From Colius striatus (lineage: Eukaryota > Chordata > Aves > Coliiformes > Coliidae): 64,000 bases of DNA. Every line of letters begins with the position of its first letter. The first letter of the stretch is position 1. Below the pieces are notes generated by a model. That model saw nothing but the letters and a program-made list of their open reading frames with translations, was not told the DNA's origin and ran no database searches. The position numbers were made by a program, and so were the translations under genes. The stretch is taken from positions 6,252,350-6,316,349 of the forward strand of contig NC_084773.1 of the NCBI RefSeq assembly GCF_028858725.1. Direction: 5' to 3'. This document shows positions 62,982 through 64,000 of this stretch, one piece after another.

Positions 62982-64000
62982 GTACTTCAAAATGTTTATC
63001 TTCTATCTGGTGATCAGAGGCTATGGAATCATAGAGTCATAGAACGGAGGGGTTGGAAGGGACCTTTAGAGATCATCTAGTCCAAACCCCCTGCAGAAGC
63101 AGGTTCACCTGGATCAGGTCACATAGGAACATGTCCAGGTGGGTCTTGAAGACCTCCAAGGAAGGAGACTCCACAACCCCTCTGGGCAGCCTGTGCCAGG
63201 GCTCCCTCACCTGAACAGCGACATAGCTTTTTCTTATTTAAGTGGAAGTTTTTGTGTTCCAGCTTCATCCCATCACCCCTTGTCCTGTTGCTGGCTACTA
63301 TAGAAAAAAGTGCTGCCCCAACCTCCTGACACCCACCCTTTAGATATTTATAAATGTTAATAAGATCTCCCCTCAGTCTCCTCCAGACTAAACAGCCCCA
63401 GTTCCCACAGCCTTTCCTCGTATGAAAGATGTTCCAATACCCCTGATCATCTTGGTGGCCCCTGCACTTTTCTGCTGGACTCTCTCCAGCAGTTCCCTGT
63501 CCCTCTGAGCTGAGGAGCCCAGAACTGGACACAGTACTCCAGATGAGGCCTCACCAGGACAGAGTATAATCAGTGTGTCATCCAACAAATATTGTACTTA
63601 ATAAAATGTGAGTGAAAAGATCAGGAAATAGTCCTTCAAGACTTTTCACCCTTGCATCCAAAAGTTACTGAGTGGTTTTGCCAGTCAAAACTTTCCACCT
63701 ATTTGTGAAACTGAGGAAGGGATTGCCTTCACTGTTTGTATTCCTGGAGAGACAAAAGTCATCTGGTAGTACTCAACAGAAGCTTTTCCAGTTGTGACTT
63801 TAAGTCCACTGGAGTAGTTAAGGCACTGTCTAAAGAGATGTTATGGGGATATGAAAATGTCTTAAAAAATGAGTGCCTGGGGAATGAGTGTATAGAAACA
63901 GAAGCAGAGGGTGACCATATTTTCCAAGCATTGCATGTCAGGGTTGGTCATAAAGAAATGGAGCATAAAGTGGCTGAAACACAGATGGATTGGTTATGAG
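62982..64000 (+). other. SFMBT1: SFMBT1 intron 6, left part
   Basis: Begins with donor GTACTT and runs off the window. About half is a CR1 copy. The open stretch at 63736-63999 does not resemble MBT3 of SFMBT1 and is not called as an exon. Confidence 0.8.
63028..63568 (-). mobile_element. CR1 fragment, 5'-truncated (about 540 bp)
   Basis: The - strand reads as the C-terminal RT region and 3' UTR of a CR1: translations include RLRGDLINIYKYLKGG and ALFSIVASNRTRGDGMKLE. The 3' end is GGTTGGAAGGGACCTTTAGA with an AATCATAGAGTCATAGAA tail. It is antisense to SFMBT1 and begins 46 bases after exon 6. Confidence 0.94.

Noticed and set aside
63736..63999. Open frame at the window end as the next SFMBT1 exon (MBT3)
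   Set aside because: The peptide lacks any MBT hallmark (no G-M-K-L-E or P-x-x-W pattern) and reads as intron.

Overview
This is a window of vertebrate nuclear DNA, almost certainly from a bird. It has long introns with GT/AG splice sites, a roughly 3 kb CpG island, low interspersed-repeat density, and the recognisable repeats are CR1-type LINE fragments of the sort that dominate avian genomes. The species cannot be fixed from the sequence alone. At least two CR1 3'-end types are present.

The only protein-coding gene I can support is SFMBT1 (Scm-like with four MBT domains 1), on the + strand and incomplete at the right edge. A CpG-island promoter lies at about 10.6-13.8 kb and ends in a probable non-coding first exon with donor at 12616. 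Intron 1 is about 38.9 kb. Exon 2 (51472-51628) carries the start codon at 51601. Four further coding exons follow (57470-57564, 61136-61376, 61799-61887, 62735-62981). All junctions keep one reading frame and give residues 1-233, which contain MBT repeats 1 and 2. MBT3, MBT4 and the C-terminal SAM domain must lie beyond position 64000.

Layout: 1-10.6 kb is AT-rich intergenic DNA with one 1.1 kb CR1 copy and no recognisable exon. 10.6-13.8 kb is the CpG island, with an NRF1-type palindrome, two YY1-type motifs, GC boxes and a G-quadruplex-type tract. 12.6-51.5 kb is intron 1, with short CR1 tails and simple repeats and no supportable nested gene. 51.5-63.0 kb holds the coding exons, with one CR1 fragment in intron 2. 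The end of the window is intron 6 with a CR1 copy of about 540 bp.

I found no RNA gene, CRISPR array or novel multi-gene system. The observations most worth checking are local: two overlapping upstream ORFs (ATGA overlap) just before the SFMBT1 start, weak splice donors after the MBT1 and MBT2 exons, incomplete methyl-lysine cages in both MBT repeats, promoter motifs including YY1-type sites, and a CR1 fragment that has lost its 3' end.
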